A DNA stretch of 64,000 nucleotides from Pelagibius sp. Alg239-R121 (GTDB lineage: Bacteria > Pseudomonadota > Alphaproteobacteria > Kiloniellales > Kiloniellaceae): assembly GCF_947331435.1 (NCBI RefSeq), contig NZ_CAMZOF010000005.1, positions 372,001-436,000 on the forward strand, in the 5' to 3' direction. Positions 17,845 to 26,587 of this stretch are shown in pieces (positions within the stretch are counted from its first letter, which is position 1; each line of letters begins with the position of its first letter). A program made the position numbers and the translations under genes. The notes beneath the pieces were generated by a model, which searched no databases, was not told the origin of the DNA, and saw only the letters and a program-made list of their open reading frames with translations.

Positions 17845-19602
17845 ATGGAACGTCGCTTAGCCGCGATTCTAGCCGCCGACATGGTCGGATACAGCCGCCT
17901 GATGGCAGCCGACGAAGCGGGGACCATCAGGCGTCAAAAAGCACTTCGCGAAACTGTCATCGATCCGAAGATCGCGCAGTTCGGCGGCCGTATCGTCAAG
18001 ACGACCGGTGACGGCGTGCTCGTCGAATTCGGCAGCGTGGTGGACGCGGTGCAATGTGCTGCCGATGTCCAGGCGGTGGTGGTGGCACAAGAGGCCGAGG
18101 TGCCCGATGACCTGCGGATCAGCTATCGTATCGGCATCAATCTGGGCGACATCGTCGTCGATGGCGATGACATTCTGGGAGACGGGGTCAACGTCGCCGC
18201 CCGGTTGGAAAGCGTATCGGCGCCCGGCGGCATCTGCGTCTCCGACATGGTTTATCAAAGCCTGCTGAAGAAAGTCGATCTTGGCTTTACCGATTTGGGC
18301 GAGCTGGCGCTGAAAAACATCGATCGTAAAATCCGGGCCTGGCAATGGTCGACAGACCGTTCGGGGGCCGATGCCATGCTCCAGACGGCGCGAAAGGTCG
18401 CCCTGCGCTCCTCGGTCGATAAACCCTCAGTAGCAATCCTGCCCTTCGACAACATGTCGGGTGGGAGCGGCGATGACTTTTTTGCCGACGGCCTGGCCGA
18501 AGACATCATCACGGAACTGGCCCGCGAACCGGATCTTTACGTAATCGCGCGGAATTCCAGCTTCGTCTACAAGGACAAGGTTAAGAACATCAAGGATGTC
18601 GGGCGCGAACTGGGAGCGCGCTATGTGCTTGAAGGCAGCGTGCGGCGCGCTGGCAACCGCGTCCGGCTGACTGCCCAACTGATTGATGCCGAGACGAACC
18701 GCCACATCTGGGCGGAACGCTACGACCGCAGCCTCGAAGATGTCTTCGAAGTTCAAGACGAATTGACCGGAGCCATCTACAGCACGCTGCTGACAAAGCT
18801 GATGGGGTTGGGACTTGAGCAGTCGGTGCGCCAGAAGCCGGCAGATATGGATGCTTACAGCCATTCTCTGCGGGCCTTCGGATTGATGTACCGTTTGACG
18901 CGCGCCGACATCGATGCGGCGGAGGAATCGGCCAAGGCCGCCCTTGCCGCCGATCCTCACTATGCCCGTGGGCATGTGGCGATGGCCTGGGCGCATATTC
19001 ACCGGGTGTTTCTCGGCCAGCAAGCGGATCCCCTGGGGCGGTTGAAACAGGCGCGGGCGGAAGCGCAGAAAGCCATTGAGACTGACCGGAACGACTATTG
19101 GAGCTTCGGCGCGCTTGGCGGCGCGGAACTCTGGCTGGGAAATCATGACCGCGCTCTAACGGCGCTGGAGCGCGCCGTAGCGCTAGGTCCGAATTCCGCC
19201 GATATGCGCGCGCTCTATGCCGTGGTGATGAATTTCCTGGATCGCCCTGAAGAAGGCCTGGCGAACATCGAACTGGCGGTCCGCCTCAATCCGCACCACC
19301 CTGACTGGTACCTGCTGCCCTGGAGCCGTTCTCTCTATCTTCTAGGGCGCCATGGCGAGACTCTTCCGCTGCTCCGAAGGCTGATCGATTCCGGTGTCGA
19401 AACGCTGCCGGGCTATTTGCAGATGATCGCCAACTATTCGGCGCTTGGACTTACCGATGAGGCGCGTCAGGTCGTACCGGCGCTGTTGGAAGTCAATCCG
19501 AGTTTCTCGCTCGCACATGTGCCGCGTTACACGCCCTTCAAAAATCCGCAAGATCTTGATCGCTTTGTCGGCTTGTTGCGAGAGGCCGGCTTGCCGGAAT
19601 GA
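17845..19602 (+). CDS. Class III adenylate/guanylate cyclase with TolB-like and TPR regions
   Basis: A 585-residue protein. The N-terminal class III cyclase domain (about 1-165) contains LAADMVGYSRLMAADE, GRIVKTTGDGVLVEF and GINLGDIVVDGDDILGDGVNVAARLE. A TolB-N-like segment follows (about 190-330; PSVAILPFDNMSGGSGDDFFADGLAEDI, YVLEGSVRRAGNRVRLTAQLIDA). The rest consists of TPR-like helices (AAEESAKAALAADPHYARGH, LERAVALGPNSADMRA). No TM, so soluble. Such tripartite cyclases are numerous in alphaproteobacteria. SD GGGGAGAA precedes ATG. Confidence 0.93.
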   Translation: MERRLAAILAADMVGYSRLMAADEAGTIRRQKALRETVIDPKIAQFGGRIVKTTGDGVLVEFGSVVDAVQCAADVQAVVVAQEAEVPDDLRISYRIGINLGDIVVDGDDILGDGVNVAARLESVSAPGGICVSDMVYQSLLKKVDLGFTDLGELALKNIDRKIRAWQWSTDRSGADAMLQTARKVALRSSVDKPSVAILPFDNMSGGSGDDFFADGLAEDIITELAREPDLYVIARNSSFVYKDKVKNIKDVGRELGARYVLEGSVRRAGNRVRLTAQLIDAETNRHIWAERYDRSLEDVFEVQDELTGAIYSTLLTKLMGLGLEQSVRQKPADMDAYSHSLRAFGLMYRLTRADIDAAEESAKAALAADPHYARGHVAMAWAHIHRVFLGQQADPLGRLKQARAEAQKAIETDRNDYWSFGALGGAELWLGNHDRALTALERAVALGPNSADMRALYAVVMNFLDRPEEGLANIELAVRLNPHHPDWYLLPWSRSLYLLGRHGETLPLLRRLIDSGVETLPGYLQMIANYSALGLTDEARQVVPALLEVNPSFSLAHVPRYTPFKNPQDLDRFVGLLREAGLPE

Positions 19603-19610
19603 ATTAAAAA

Positions 19611-19652
19611 AGGCGGGAAGCGGGCTGCCTCGTATATGCCCAGTTCCCGCCT
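19611..19652 (-). terminator. Rho-independent terminator between convergent genes
   Basis: AGGCGGGAA (19611-19619) and TTCCCGCCT (19644-19652) form a 9-bp stem with a 24-nt loop. On the minus strand the stem is followed by TTTTTTAATT, so it terminates the small membrane-protein gene at 19675-20103; it may also slow readthrough from the cyclase gene. Confidence 0.75.
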
Positions 19653-19674
19653 GAATCTGTCCTTTCGCAATCCT

Positions 19675-20103
19675 TCAGCCGTGCGCCGGTCTTGCGGTCC
19701 GCCAGAGCGGAACGACATAAAGCAACAGAAAGCCGATGTTGAAGACGGCGTTCAGAGGAGCGCCTGCTACGACGGAACCGAGACTGTCGAAGACGAACCA
19801 GGTGCCGATACTGGTCAGAATGAGGCTGCGGGCAAGATCTGGATCCCGCGGGAAAAGGCGCGCCGTAATCTGCCAGAGCAATAGGCCCCATCCCATCAGC
19901 ATACCGCCGGAAATCGCGAAGAGCAGGTGGACTTCCGGTCGTGCCGCGCTTTGCTGACCGTCGAGCGGCCAAAAGATCAGGTCGAGCAGAAACGCTGTCG
20001 ATGCCGAGGTTGCCGGGATTGCGGCCGACACCATTGCGATACCAAAAACGATCACGATGGCTGACGCAATCTTAAGCCGGTTCATTGTTTTCTCGTGGGG
20101 CAT
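19675..20103 (-). CDS. Small inner-membrane protein, unknown function
   Basis: A 142-residue protein with four predicted TM helices, including IASAIVIVFGIAMVSAAIP, LLFAISGGMLMGWGLLLW and SLILTSIGTWFVFDSLGSVV. ATG 20103 has SD GGGAG at 8 bases; ORF extension upstream is not supported. It is divergent from the XRE regulator gene, with a perfect operator-like palindrome between them, so it is probably that regulator's target. It resembles small BphX-like membrane proteins only in general layout. Confidence 0.72.
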   Translation of the reverse strand: MPHEKTMNRLKIASAIVIVFGIAMVSAAIPATSASTAFLLDLIFWPLDGQQSAARPEVHLLFAISGGMLMGWGLLLWQITARLFPRDPDLARSLILTSIGTWFVFDSLGSVVAGAPLNAVFNIGFLLLYVVPLWRTARPAHG

Positions 20104-20165
20104 TAGCTGATCTCCCGTATTGTCTGGAATGATCGGAGCATGCCGCCGTGCCGGATTACTCTCAA

Positions 20166-20180
20166 TTACCTCGGAGGTAA
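20166..20180. promoter_or_regulatory. Perfect palindrome, probable XRE operator
   Basis: TTACCT-CGG-AGGTAA is an exact 6-bp inverted repeat lying 62 bases before the XRE gene start and 63 bases before the divergent membrane gene. Position and symmetry suit autoregulation by the dimeric HTH protein. Confidence 0.55.
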
Positions 20181-20241
20181 GTGTTTTGCCTGCGCTTGTG
20201 CGTATGATGACGCAACGGCTTCCCAGCAATGATGGTTTAGT

Positions 20242-21027
20242 ATGGACAAGAACTTCGGAGTCATGTTGAAGGACTGGCGCAACCAGCGGCGCATGAGCCA
20301 GCTTGCACTCGGCCTGACCGCCAATGTCTCGGCCAGGCATATTTCCTTTCTGGAAACCGGGAGGGCAAAGCCAAGCCGCTCGATGGTCCTGCAGCTCTGT
20401 GAAGTTTTGCAGGCGCCGCGGTCGACGCGCAATTCGCTTTTAAATGCAGCGGGTCTGGCACCGGCCTATCGGCAGCGGGAGTTGGACGAAGCCGAAATGA
20501 CACAGGTGCGCGCAGCCGTCGATTGGACCCTGGAGCGTCATAACCCCTATCCGGCCATGGCGCTCGATCGGCATTGGACGCTGGTCAAGGTGAACGATTC
20601 GGCGCGCTTTCTGCTAGGTGCAATCGATCTGGCGGAGGGAGACAGCCTGCTCTCAGTCTTGACAGATATCGAGAAGATGAAAGCCATGTTCGAAAACTGG
20701 CAGGAAGTCGCGGCGCATATGATGATCCGTCTCAAGACAGAGAGCAGTCATTTCGGCGGCGACGAGGTTTTAGATGCAGCTTCCCGTCGCTTGGCCAGGG
20801 GTCTCGGTGATGAGCTACCGGGACTTCGAGGGGTGTTGCCGGCCGTTGTTCCCGCACGCTATCTGGCAAGTGAGGGAACACTATCGCTCTTTTCGACCAT
20901 CGCACAGTTCGGTACCGCCGAAGATATTGCACTGGCCGAGTTGAAAATCGAGCTGATGTTTCCGGCCGACGAAACGACGCGGCTGGCCTTGCTCCATATC
21001 GCGGATGCCATCAAAGCTGTGAGCTGA
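20242..21027 (+). CDS. XRE-family regulator with MmyB-like ligand-binding domain
   Basis: A 261-residue protein. The N-terminal helix-turn-helix reads LKDWRNQRRMSQLALGLTANVSARHISFLETGRAKPSRSMVLQLCEVL. From about residue 90 it has the MmyB-type domain (NPYPAMALDRHWTLVKVNDSARFLLG, ending in FGTAEDIALAELKIELMFPADETT). This family usually represses a neighbouring divergent gene, here the small membrane protein. SD is poor. Confidence 0.9.
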   Translation: MDKNFGVMLKDWRNQRRMSQLALGLTANVSARHISFLETGRAKPSRSMVLQLCEVLQAPRSTRNSLLNAAGLAPAYRQRELDEAEMTQVRAAVDWTLERHNPYPAMALDRHWTLVKVNDSARFLLGAIDLAEGDSLLSVLTDIEKMKAMFENWQEVAAHMMIRLKTESSHFGGDEVLDAASRRLARGLGDELPGLRGVLPAVVPARYLASEGTLSLFSTIAQFGTAEDIALAELKIELMFPADETTRLALLHIADAIKAVS

Positions 21028-21053
21028 CAATCGCAAAGGGGCCTATTCGAAGT

Positions 21054-21356
21054 TCACACCAGCCAATTCCAGGCGGCAGCGACAACCATGCCCGCGGTCA
21101 CGGCGGCGATGGAACTGCGCGTGACCGCCATGACGGCTGCTGCCACAAGGGTCGCAGTGTTTTCGCGAAATCCGCTTTGGGCTACGGCAGAGGCGACAAT
21201 AGCAACCATCACCGAGACCGCCATGGATTTCAGAAAGGCTTCGATCCGGGGCGTGATGCGGATCAGGGTCATCAACTCCGCCCCGGCGATCCGTGTGCCG
21301 TAGGTCACAGCGGCCATGAGGAAAATGGTGAGATAGGCGTTGGCTTCAGCGCTCAT
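21054..21356 (-). CDS. azlD: AzlD-type branched-chain amino-acid transport subunit
   Basis: A 100-residue protein with three to four TM helices and the AzlD pattern VTYGTRIAGAELM, then FLKSMAVSVMVAIVASAV. Its start overlaps the azlC stop by 11 bases, the usual coupled azlCD arrangement. Together they form a branched-chain amino-acid exporter. Confidence 0.85.
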   Translation of the reverse strand: MSAEANAYLTIFLMAAVTYGTRIAGAELMTLIRITPRIEAFLKSMAVSVMVAIVASAVAQSGFRENTATLVAAAVMAVTRSSIAAVTAGMVVAAAWNWLV

Positions 21357-22050
21357 GCCAAAGGACTCCTGCTATACCGCCTGCGACGGCGGCAAGAACG
21401 ATGTTCCATCCCGGTGGCAGCAAGGTGAGGCCCAGGACTGCAACGGCCGCCGCGACGATCGAAGGCAAAATATCCTTGAGGCCTTCCCACTGCCCGACCG
21501 CAATGGACGTAAAGAAGGCAACCATTACGACATCGATCCCAAAGCGCCCTAAATCTCCGAGGTTGGCGCCGGCGATGACACCGATAGCGGTGCCGATAAC
21601 CCAAAAAGTGCAGAGCGCCAGTCCGCCCCCGGCAAGCCTGCCTATATCCCGCTCGTCGCGGCGAAGGGCGCTATAGCTGTCCGCGAAGTTCACGTCGCTG
21701 AGGACGGAAAGAGCAAGCAGGCGTTTTGGGCGAGGCAAACGATTGAGCCAGGGCGCCAGTGTTGCGCCCATGAGGATAAGCCGCGTGCCGACCGCGAGGA
21801 CCGTCAGCAGCAGGGAAATCGCCGGCAGCGGTCCTTCCCAGAAGTCCAGAGCGGCAAACTGTGCCGCTGCTGAAAAGACAGAAAGGCTCATGACGATTGA
21901 CTGATCGGACGTAACACCGCGCTCGATGGCGGCGGTGCCGAAGGCAATGCCGAAAGGAATCGTGAAAAGCGAAATCGGCCCGAGGCCCTTTGCGCCCTTC
22001 ATCACGCCGGCCATCGTCAACTGGACCTTGGGGGTCTCAGCATTAAGCAT
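21346..22050 (-). CDS. azlC: AzlC-type branched-chain amino-acid exporter, large subunit
   Basis: A 234-residue polytopic protein with AzlC features: GPISLFTIPFGIAFGTAAIERG at the N-terminus, SLSVFSAAAQFAALDFW and LPRPKRLLALSVLSDVNFADS. Translationally coupled to azlD. Divergent from a CGNR zinc-finger regulator gene 85 bases away, which is a plausible controller. Confidence 0.88.
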   Translation of the reverse strand: MLNAETPKVQLTMAGVMKGAKGLGPISLFTIPFGIAFGTAAIERGVTSDQSIVMSLSVFSAAAQFAALDFWEGPLPAISLLLTVLAVGTRLILMGATLAPWLNRLPRPKRLLALSVLSDVNFADSYSALRRDERDIGRLAGGGLALCTFWVIGTAIGVIAGANLGDLGRFGIDVVMVAFFTSIAVGQWEGLKDILPSIVAAAVAVLGLTLLPPGWNIVLAAVAGGIAGVLWHER

Positions 22051-22065
22051 CGATTCAATCCGATA

Positions 22066-22083
22066 TAACTGGTATAGTGGTTA
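22066..22083. promoter_or_regulatory. Imperfect palindrome between azlC and the CGNR regulator gene
   Basis: TAAC-N4-TATA-N2-... arms TAAC (22066-22069) and GTTA (22080-22083) flank a TATA centre; 12 of 18 positions are symmetric. It lies 16 bases upstream of azlC. A weak operator candidate only. Confidence 0.25.
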
Positions 22084-22135
22084 GATTACTTTGTTGGGCA
22101 ATGAGCGTCAACCGGAACACAGGTTAGAATTTTTC

Positions 22136-22699
22136 ATGAGCTATCGTTCCACTCCCGTCAGGCTTATAGGCGGCCGCCTCTGCCTGGATTTCCTGAACAC
22201 TGCCGACTGGTCGGCCGAAGGAGAGGTGCTTCACGAAAAGCTGAGTGATGTCCAGGATCTCTCGACCTGGTGCCGGGCGGTTGATTTGGGCAGTCAAAGC
22301 GGTCCCAAGGCACTGTCTACGACGGAAACAATCCTTATGTTCAGGGGATGCCTGCGCCGAGTTTTCCTGGCGGCCATGACGGGTGAAAAGCCAAAGAAGA
22401 AGGACCTGGCCCACCTGAACCGGGTGCTCAAGAGCGGCGCAGACGAGACGCCGCTGGCAACGCGTCAGGGTAAGCTATCTTTCAGTAAAAACACATCGCT
22501 TGAGCAGATCCTCGCGCTGTCCGCGGTCGGCGTCCTGACGGCGCAGCAGGAACTTGCGCGGATTAAAATCTGCCCATCTGCAGATTGCGGCTGGCTGTTT
22601 CTGGACGAGAGCAAGAACAGGCGCCGGCGCTGGTGTTCAATGGAGACCTGCGGTAACCGCGCGAAGGCGCGCAGGCACTATCAGCGGCAATCCGGCTAA
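22136..22699 (+). CDS. ABATE-domain / CGNR zinc-finger regulator
   Basis: A 187-residue protein. The N-terminal stress-induced ABATE region (GGRLCLDFLNTADW) is followed by a C-terminal CGNR zinc finger, ICPSADCGWLFLDESKNRRRRWCSMETCGNRAKARRHY, with four Cys and a basic DNA-binding tail. ATG 22136 starts just before the conserved region. Members are transcription factors; being divergent from azlCD suggests it controls amino-acid export. Confidence 0.9.
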   Translation: MSYRSTPVRLIGGRLCLDFLNTADWSAEGEVLHEKLSDVQDLSTWCRAVDLGSQSGPKALSTTETILMFRGCLRRVFLAAMTGEKPKKKDLAHLNRVLKSGADETPLATRQGKLSFSKNTSLEQILALSAVGVLTAQQELARIKICPSADCGWLFLDESKNRRRRWCSMETCGNRAKARRHYQRQSG

Positions 22700-22874
22700 G
22701 TTCAATGCGCAGTTGGAGGGTCAATTGCCAGGACGTTAGGCATTTTACGTTTAAACGGACTCAAAATGCGCCGCCTCTCAATCAGCAAGCTGCTGATCCC
22801 GCCCGGCGACCCTGGCGCAAGTTCTGAGGCTCAGCGATTCCAGAAAAACGCAATCCACTCTGGATCAGCGGCCT

Positions 22875-24197
22875 CTAACTCGAGCGAACTTCGGCAGCGT
22901 CTTTCAAAGCTGCCGCGAGATCCCCGCGATTGCGAATTTCGATCCGCTCCAGACCAAGCCAGTGAGCCATGGACTGTAGTTCCCGGTACAGCGCGCTTGC
23001 GACTGCGCCTTGTTTGGCGCCCTTTTCCGCGTGACTCGCCTGAACCTTCAGACAGCCTGACTGCCGGTCGGCCTTCAGGTCGACCCGCGCCACCAGCTGG
23101 TTGCCAAGCAGGAAGGGCAGTACATAATAGCCGTGACGGCGCTTGTGCTCCGGCGTGTAGATCTCCAGACGGTAGCGGAAGCCGAACAGCCGCTCGGTGC
23201 GCGGACGGTCCCAGACAAGGGAGTCAAATGGCGACAGCAGGGCGCGGCTATGGATGCGCCGGGGAAGGGTGTCCAAGTCGGTGAAAGATGGGTCAAGGAA
23301 GGCAGGCTGATCCCAGCCCTCGATCGTAACCGGAATCAGGTCGCCCGCTTCGGCGAGTTCGGCGACCCGCTGTTTGGAATCGACTGCGCTGAGGCGGAAA
23401 TAATCACGCAGGTCAGGTTCGCTGGCGACGCCCAGGGCTCGGGATGCGATCCGAAGCAGGCCGCGTTGGGCTTCGTCCTGGCTGGGTGTCGGGGCTGCAG
23501 CGACGTGATCAGGCAAGACGCGCTCCGGCAGATCGTAGAGCCGTTCGAAGTTCTGCCGTCCGGCAGCCGTGACCTGACCGGTCCAGAACAGCCACTCCAT
23601 CACCTGCTTGCAGTCATCCCAACCCCACCAGGCGCGATCGCGTTTTTGACCGTTCTGCAGTTTTTTCTCGTCGAGATCGGAAACCTTGATCGGCCCTCGA
23701 TCCGTGACCTGTTTCAAAATGGATGTGATCTGGTCCGGGTTGGCACGGGCATACTCGGCAATGCGTTTCCAAACCCCGTCCCCATTGTAGGCACGCTCCA
23801 TGCGCCATCGCAGAAGCGGTTGGACATCGAAAGGGAGCAGCGAAGCTTCATGTGCCCAGTATTCGAACAGGCGGCGGTTCTTTTTCGCCGCGCCAGGCTT
23901 TTCCGGCGCGAAAGCGGCTTTGTCGAGGATGTCCGTTGCGTAGGGACCCAGTCTGGAAAAAAGCGGCAAGTAGTGTGCCCGTGCCAGTACGTTGACGGAA
24001 TCGATCTGCAGCAGGCCGACCTTGTCGAGAACCAAATCCAGATGCCGTCGGTCGTGCCGTTTGCGTTTGGGCTCTGCAGGCGCGAAGCCTTGAGCAGTCA
24101 AGGCGATACGTCGGGCTTCCTTGTTGGAAAGCGAGGCGGCATTAGAGAACGGAGCTGCTGCCACTGCGGAATGATCGTTGGAGGGGGGATTGGACAT
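22875..24197 (-). CDS. YcaQ-like winged-helix protein (crosslink-repair glycosylase family)
   Basis: A 440-residue protein of the AlkZ/YcaQ family, known for unhooking DNA interstrand crosslinks. Conserved parts: LVLDKVGLLQIDSVNVLARAHYLPLFSRLGPY at the N-terminus (the family's QxD catalytic motif is QID here), FEYWAHEASLLP, ESW/WDDCKQVMEWLFWTGQVTAAGRQNFERLYDLPERVLP, and FDSLVWDRPRTERLFGFRYRLEIYTPEHKRRHGYYVLPFL. ATG 24197 is chosen since upstream residues are unlike the family. Confidence 0.88.
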   Translation of the reverse strand: MSNPPSNDHSAVAAAPFSNAASLSNKEARRIALTAQGFAPAEPKRKRHDRRHLDLVLDKVGLLQIDSVNVLARAHYLPLFSRLGPYATDILDKAAFAPEKPGAAKKNRRLFEYWAHEASLLPFDVQPLLRWRMERAYNGDGVWKRIAEYARANPDQITSILKQVTDRGPIKVSDLDEKKLQNGQKRDRAWWGWDDCKQVMEWLFWTGQVTAAGRQNFERLYDLPERVLPDHVAAAPTPSQDEAQRGLLRIASRALGVASEPDLRDYFRLSAVDSKQRVAELAEAGDLIPVTIEGWDQPAFLDPSFTDLDTLPRRIHSRALLSPFDSLVWDRPRTERLFGFRYRLEIYTPEHKRRHGYYVLPFLLGNQLVARVDLKADRQSGCLKVQASHAEKGAKQGAVASALYRELQSMAHWLGLERIEIRNRGDLAAALKDAAEVRSS

Positions 24198-24341
24198 GGG
24201 CCTGCACAAATTTCGAATCGAAGCGACATTAAGGATCGCGCCTCGGCCTCCTGTTTGGCAAGATGATCTGATTCGGGGCGTGGATTGGGCGTTCACCCTG
24301 TCATGCAAGTTGGATACGGCGGTTTGAAGGGAATTCAGCGA

Positions 24342-24761
24342 ATGCAGCTTGGAAATGCACGAAGCCGAACTGTAAGAAGCTGGTTTGTGATGACCGGGAT
24401 GCTTCTCGCGGTTGCCTGCGTGCTGTCGGGTACGTCAGGCTGGGCCGTGGAAGAACGCAGGCTTGAGGCTGCTGAGATTACGGCATTGTTGACGGGGCAG
24501 ACCGCACTTGGCGAGAACCGGGGACGAGACACGCGACAGTATTTCGATGCTTCGGGGCGGACCGACTATGTCGAGCGTGGCGGTCAGGTGGATCCCGGTA
24601 AATGGCGGGTCGATGATGCCAAGAACCAGTATTGCTCACTCTGGGCGCGCGGTGGCTGGGCTTGTTATGACATCACAACCGATGGCACCCGTTACTACTG
24701 GGTCGGGGAAGGGTATCACTCACCCTTTTCCATGGTCGAAGGCCGCAAACTGAAGTTCTAG
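24342..24761 (+). CDS. Small exported protein, unknown function
   Basis: A 139-residue protein with a signal peptide (SWFVMTGMLLAVACVLSG...GWA, cleavage near residue 38). The mature part contains EITALLTGQTALG, QYFDASGRTDYVERGG, WRVDDAKNQYCSLW and WACYDITTDGTRYYW, a pattern like small periplasmic DUF995-type proteins (from memory). AAGGGA lies about 10 bases before ATG 24342. The two Cys in the mature part (YCSLW and ACYD) may form a disulfide. Confidence 0.72.
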   Translation: MQLGNARSRTVRSWFVMTGMLLAVACVLSGTSGWAVEERRLEAAEITALLTGQTALGENRGRDTRQYFDASGRTDYVERGGQVDPGKWRVDDAKNQYCSLWARGGWACYDITTDGTRYYWVGEGYHSPFSMVEGRKLKF

Positions 24762-24838
24762 CCCATTCGGTCTTTTTGCAGGATCGATGGAGCCGGCGTT
24801 GGAGTGGCCGTGGTGTGGCCTGCGGCCAAGGGGGATTG

Positions 24839-25285
24839 ATGAAAGCCAAGAAGGCCAAAAAGACGAAGTCGAAGAAAGACCCGGGGTCGCGAAGTGAAGC
24901 GGCACTTCCGGAGGCTCTTCTGGGTCCGGTCGCGGCGGTGCGGGTTTTTTCTCAGCGCTTTGATGAGGCTCTGAGTTTTTACCGGGATACTCTGAACTTT
25001 GCCCTGCTGCATGAAGGCGAGAGCGTTGCAGTGTTTGGGACCGGTAACTGCGACTTGGTTCTGGAGCACCTGGATCTGGGTGATCTTGAAGTCCGCAGCC
25101 TGACGGGGCGTTTCGTTGGTGTATCCTTCCTGGTTCCGGATGCCTTTCAAGCTTATGAGAGATTGCAGCAGCTCGGCGTGCGGTTCGAGGATCTGCCGGT
25201 TCGTCAGGATTGGGGCGGAACGACCGCTCATTTCTTTGATCCGGACGGCAATATCCTGACTCTGGTCAGCTATCCGAAGGGCTGA
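24839..25285 (+). CDS. VOC-family (glyoxalase-like) protein
   Basis: A 148-residue vicinal-oxygen-chelate protein after a strongly basic, Lys-rich N-terminal leader (KAKKAKKTKSKK). The core shows VRVFSQRFDEALSFYRDTLNF, GDLEVRSLTGRFVGVSFLV and FFDPDGNILTLV (metal Glu position replaced by Asn-Ile-Leu context). ATG 24839 has SD GGGGGA. Substrate unknown. The Lys-rich tail is unusual and could bind nucleic acid or be dispensable. Confidence 0.8.
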   Translation: MKAKKAKKTKSKKDPGSRSEAALPEALLGPVAAVRVFSQRFDEALSFYRDTLNFALLHEGESVAVFGTGNCDLVLEHLDLGDLEVRSLTGRFVGVSFLVPDAFQAYERLQQLGVRFEDLPVRQDWGGTTAHFFDPDGNILTLVSYPKG

Positions 25286-25408
25286 CACGCTGACGGGGCG
25301 GCAGGAAGCCAATTCTGTTGTCCACCATCTTTTCAATTAAGTTGCTGTTCCAAATCAGTATTTCGATTTAACTTGTATTTTCATATTTTCCTTGTTAGGA
25401 AAATAACT

Positions 25409-25561
25409 ATGGATAAGCTGGAAGGAAAGCCTTCTAATCCATGCCGCGCTTCCAGCTCGCTGGAGTCGGCAATGTCTGAAGAAAAAATGCGGTGTGTGAT
25501 GAGAACCTATCTGTCTGTTGCCCTGTGCGATCGTTCAGGAATAGCTCTCTTGGAGACCTAG
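25409..25561 (+). CDS. Possible 50-codon leader ORF
   Basis: ATG 25409 has a good SD (AGGA, 8 bases away), and the ORF ends 6 bases before the start of the next gene, as a leader peptide or small protein would. The product begins MDKLEGKPSNPCRASSS and has four Cys but no family resemblance. The only support is SD and spacing. Confidence 0.3.
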   Translation: MDKLEGKPSNPCRASSSLESAMSEEKMRCVMRTYLSVALCDRSGIALLET

Positions 25562-25567
25562 AAGTTC

Positions 25568-26518
25568 ATGAAATCTGTTGTGTCTCTGCTGCAACCGAGA
25601 GCGCCAAAGTGGATCTATCTGATATATTTGATCGGAGCAGCGACGCTTACGGCGCGGGGCCTTCTCTTATCCGGTTTTGCAAACAGCTCCCTGCTTTATC
25701 TCGGTCTTCCCTTCGTCATTTCCCTGATGCTCCATCATTTCATCGGGTATTCGAAGAACCAGTCGGCTCTTGGCCGCTACCTGAACCATCTGCGAAATGC
25801 GACCGTCGTGATGCTTGGCTCCTCGGCCCTGCTTTTCGAGGGCTTTATTTGCGTCTTGATGTTCATGCCGATCTATTACCTAGCGATAACGATCGGGTTT
25901 GTGTACGCGGATTACAACGAGAGGCGGGACAGGCGGCGCAAATCCCGTGTGGGGGTCTATGCTGTTCCCCTGATTGTCATGGTTCTGTCGCTGGAGGGTG
26001 TTGTGCCGACGACATCCTTGCCGCGTTTGAATGCGGTGACGCATGTAGCCGTGGTTGAGACTGATATCCGCCAGCTGAAGGAAAACATGGCACGGCCGAT
26101 CCGGTTCGACGCGCCACGCAACTGGTTTCTCTCCATCTTCCCGTTGCCGGTCGACATCAGGGCTGGGTCCCTGGCATCGGGTGACGTCCACGAACTGGAC
26201 TTTGTCTATAAGCGCTGGTTTTTCACCAACCTCCATCGTGGCCGTTTGCGCCTGCTCATCGAGCATGTGGGAGAGCGCGACATACGCACCAGGGTCATCG
26301 AAAACACCAGCTATCTGGCCAACTATCTCGAAGTCCAGGGGACAGAGATCCGTTTTACCGATCTCGGCGAAGGACTCACGGAAATCGCTCTGACGATCAG
26401 TTACCGTCGTCTGCTGGATCCGGCCTGGTACTTCGGCCCCCTGCAGCGTTTTGCCATGGAAGAGAATGCGCGGTATTTCGTCGAGAATATCATCGCCCGG
26501 GAGCAGTTTGATGGCTGA
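25568..26518 (+). CDS. Polytopic membrane protein with cytosolic C-terminal domain
   Basis: A 316-residue protein. Three to four TM helices fill about residues 15-135 (KWIYLIYLIGAATLTARGLLL, LGLPFVISLMLHHFIGY, VVMLGSSALLFEGFICVLMFMPIYYLAITIGFVYADY), a basic loop RRDRRRKSR follows, then one more helix. The last about 150 residues look like an SRPBCC-type lipid/ligand-binding fold (FDLP-like DVHELDFVYKRWFFTNLHRGRLRLLIEH, and GLTEIALTISYRRLLDPAWYFGPLQRFAM). No family named. Transport or membrane-lipid sensing is speculation. Confidence 0.75.
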   Translation: MKSVVSLLQPRAPKWIYLIYLIGAATLTARGLLLSGFANSSLLYLGLPFVISLMLHHFIGYSKNQSALGRYLNHLRNATVVMLGSSALLFEGFICVLMFMPIYYLAITIGFVYADYNERRDRRRKSRVGVYAVPLIVMVLSLEGVVPTTSLPRLNAVTHVAVVETDIRQLKENMARPIRFDAPRNWFLSIFPLPVDIRAGSLASGDVHELDFVYKRWFFTNLHRGRLRLLIEHVGERDIRTRVIENTSYLANYLEVQGTEIRFTDLGEGLTEIALTISYRRLLDPAWYFGPLQRFAMEENARYFVENIIAREQFDG

Positions 26519-26532
26519 ACCTTCGGGTGTGC

Positions 26533-26556
26533 TGTTTCAAGTTCGTCCTTGAAACA
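26533..26556. terminator. Hairpin between convergent genes
   Basis: TGTTTCAAG (26533-26541) and CTTGAAACA (26548-26556) form a 9-bp perfect stem with a 6-nt TTCGTC loop. There is no T-tract, but the position between convergent stops suggests transcript-end function. Confidence 0.5.
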
Positions 26557-26587
26557 ATGAAAAACGGTGAGGATCTAAAAAAACGGG

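Noticed and set aside
23133-24266. 377-codon plus-strand ORF
   Set aside because: It is antisense to the well-supported YcaQ-like gene and shows no family features.
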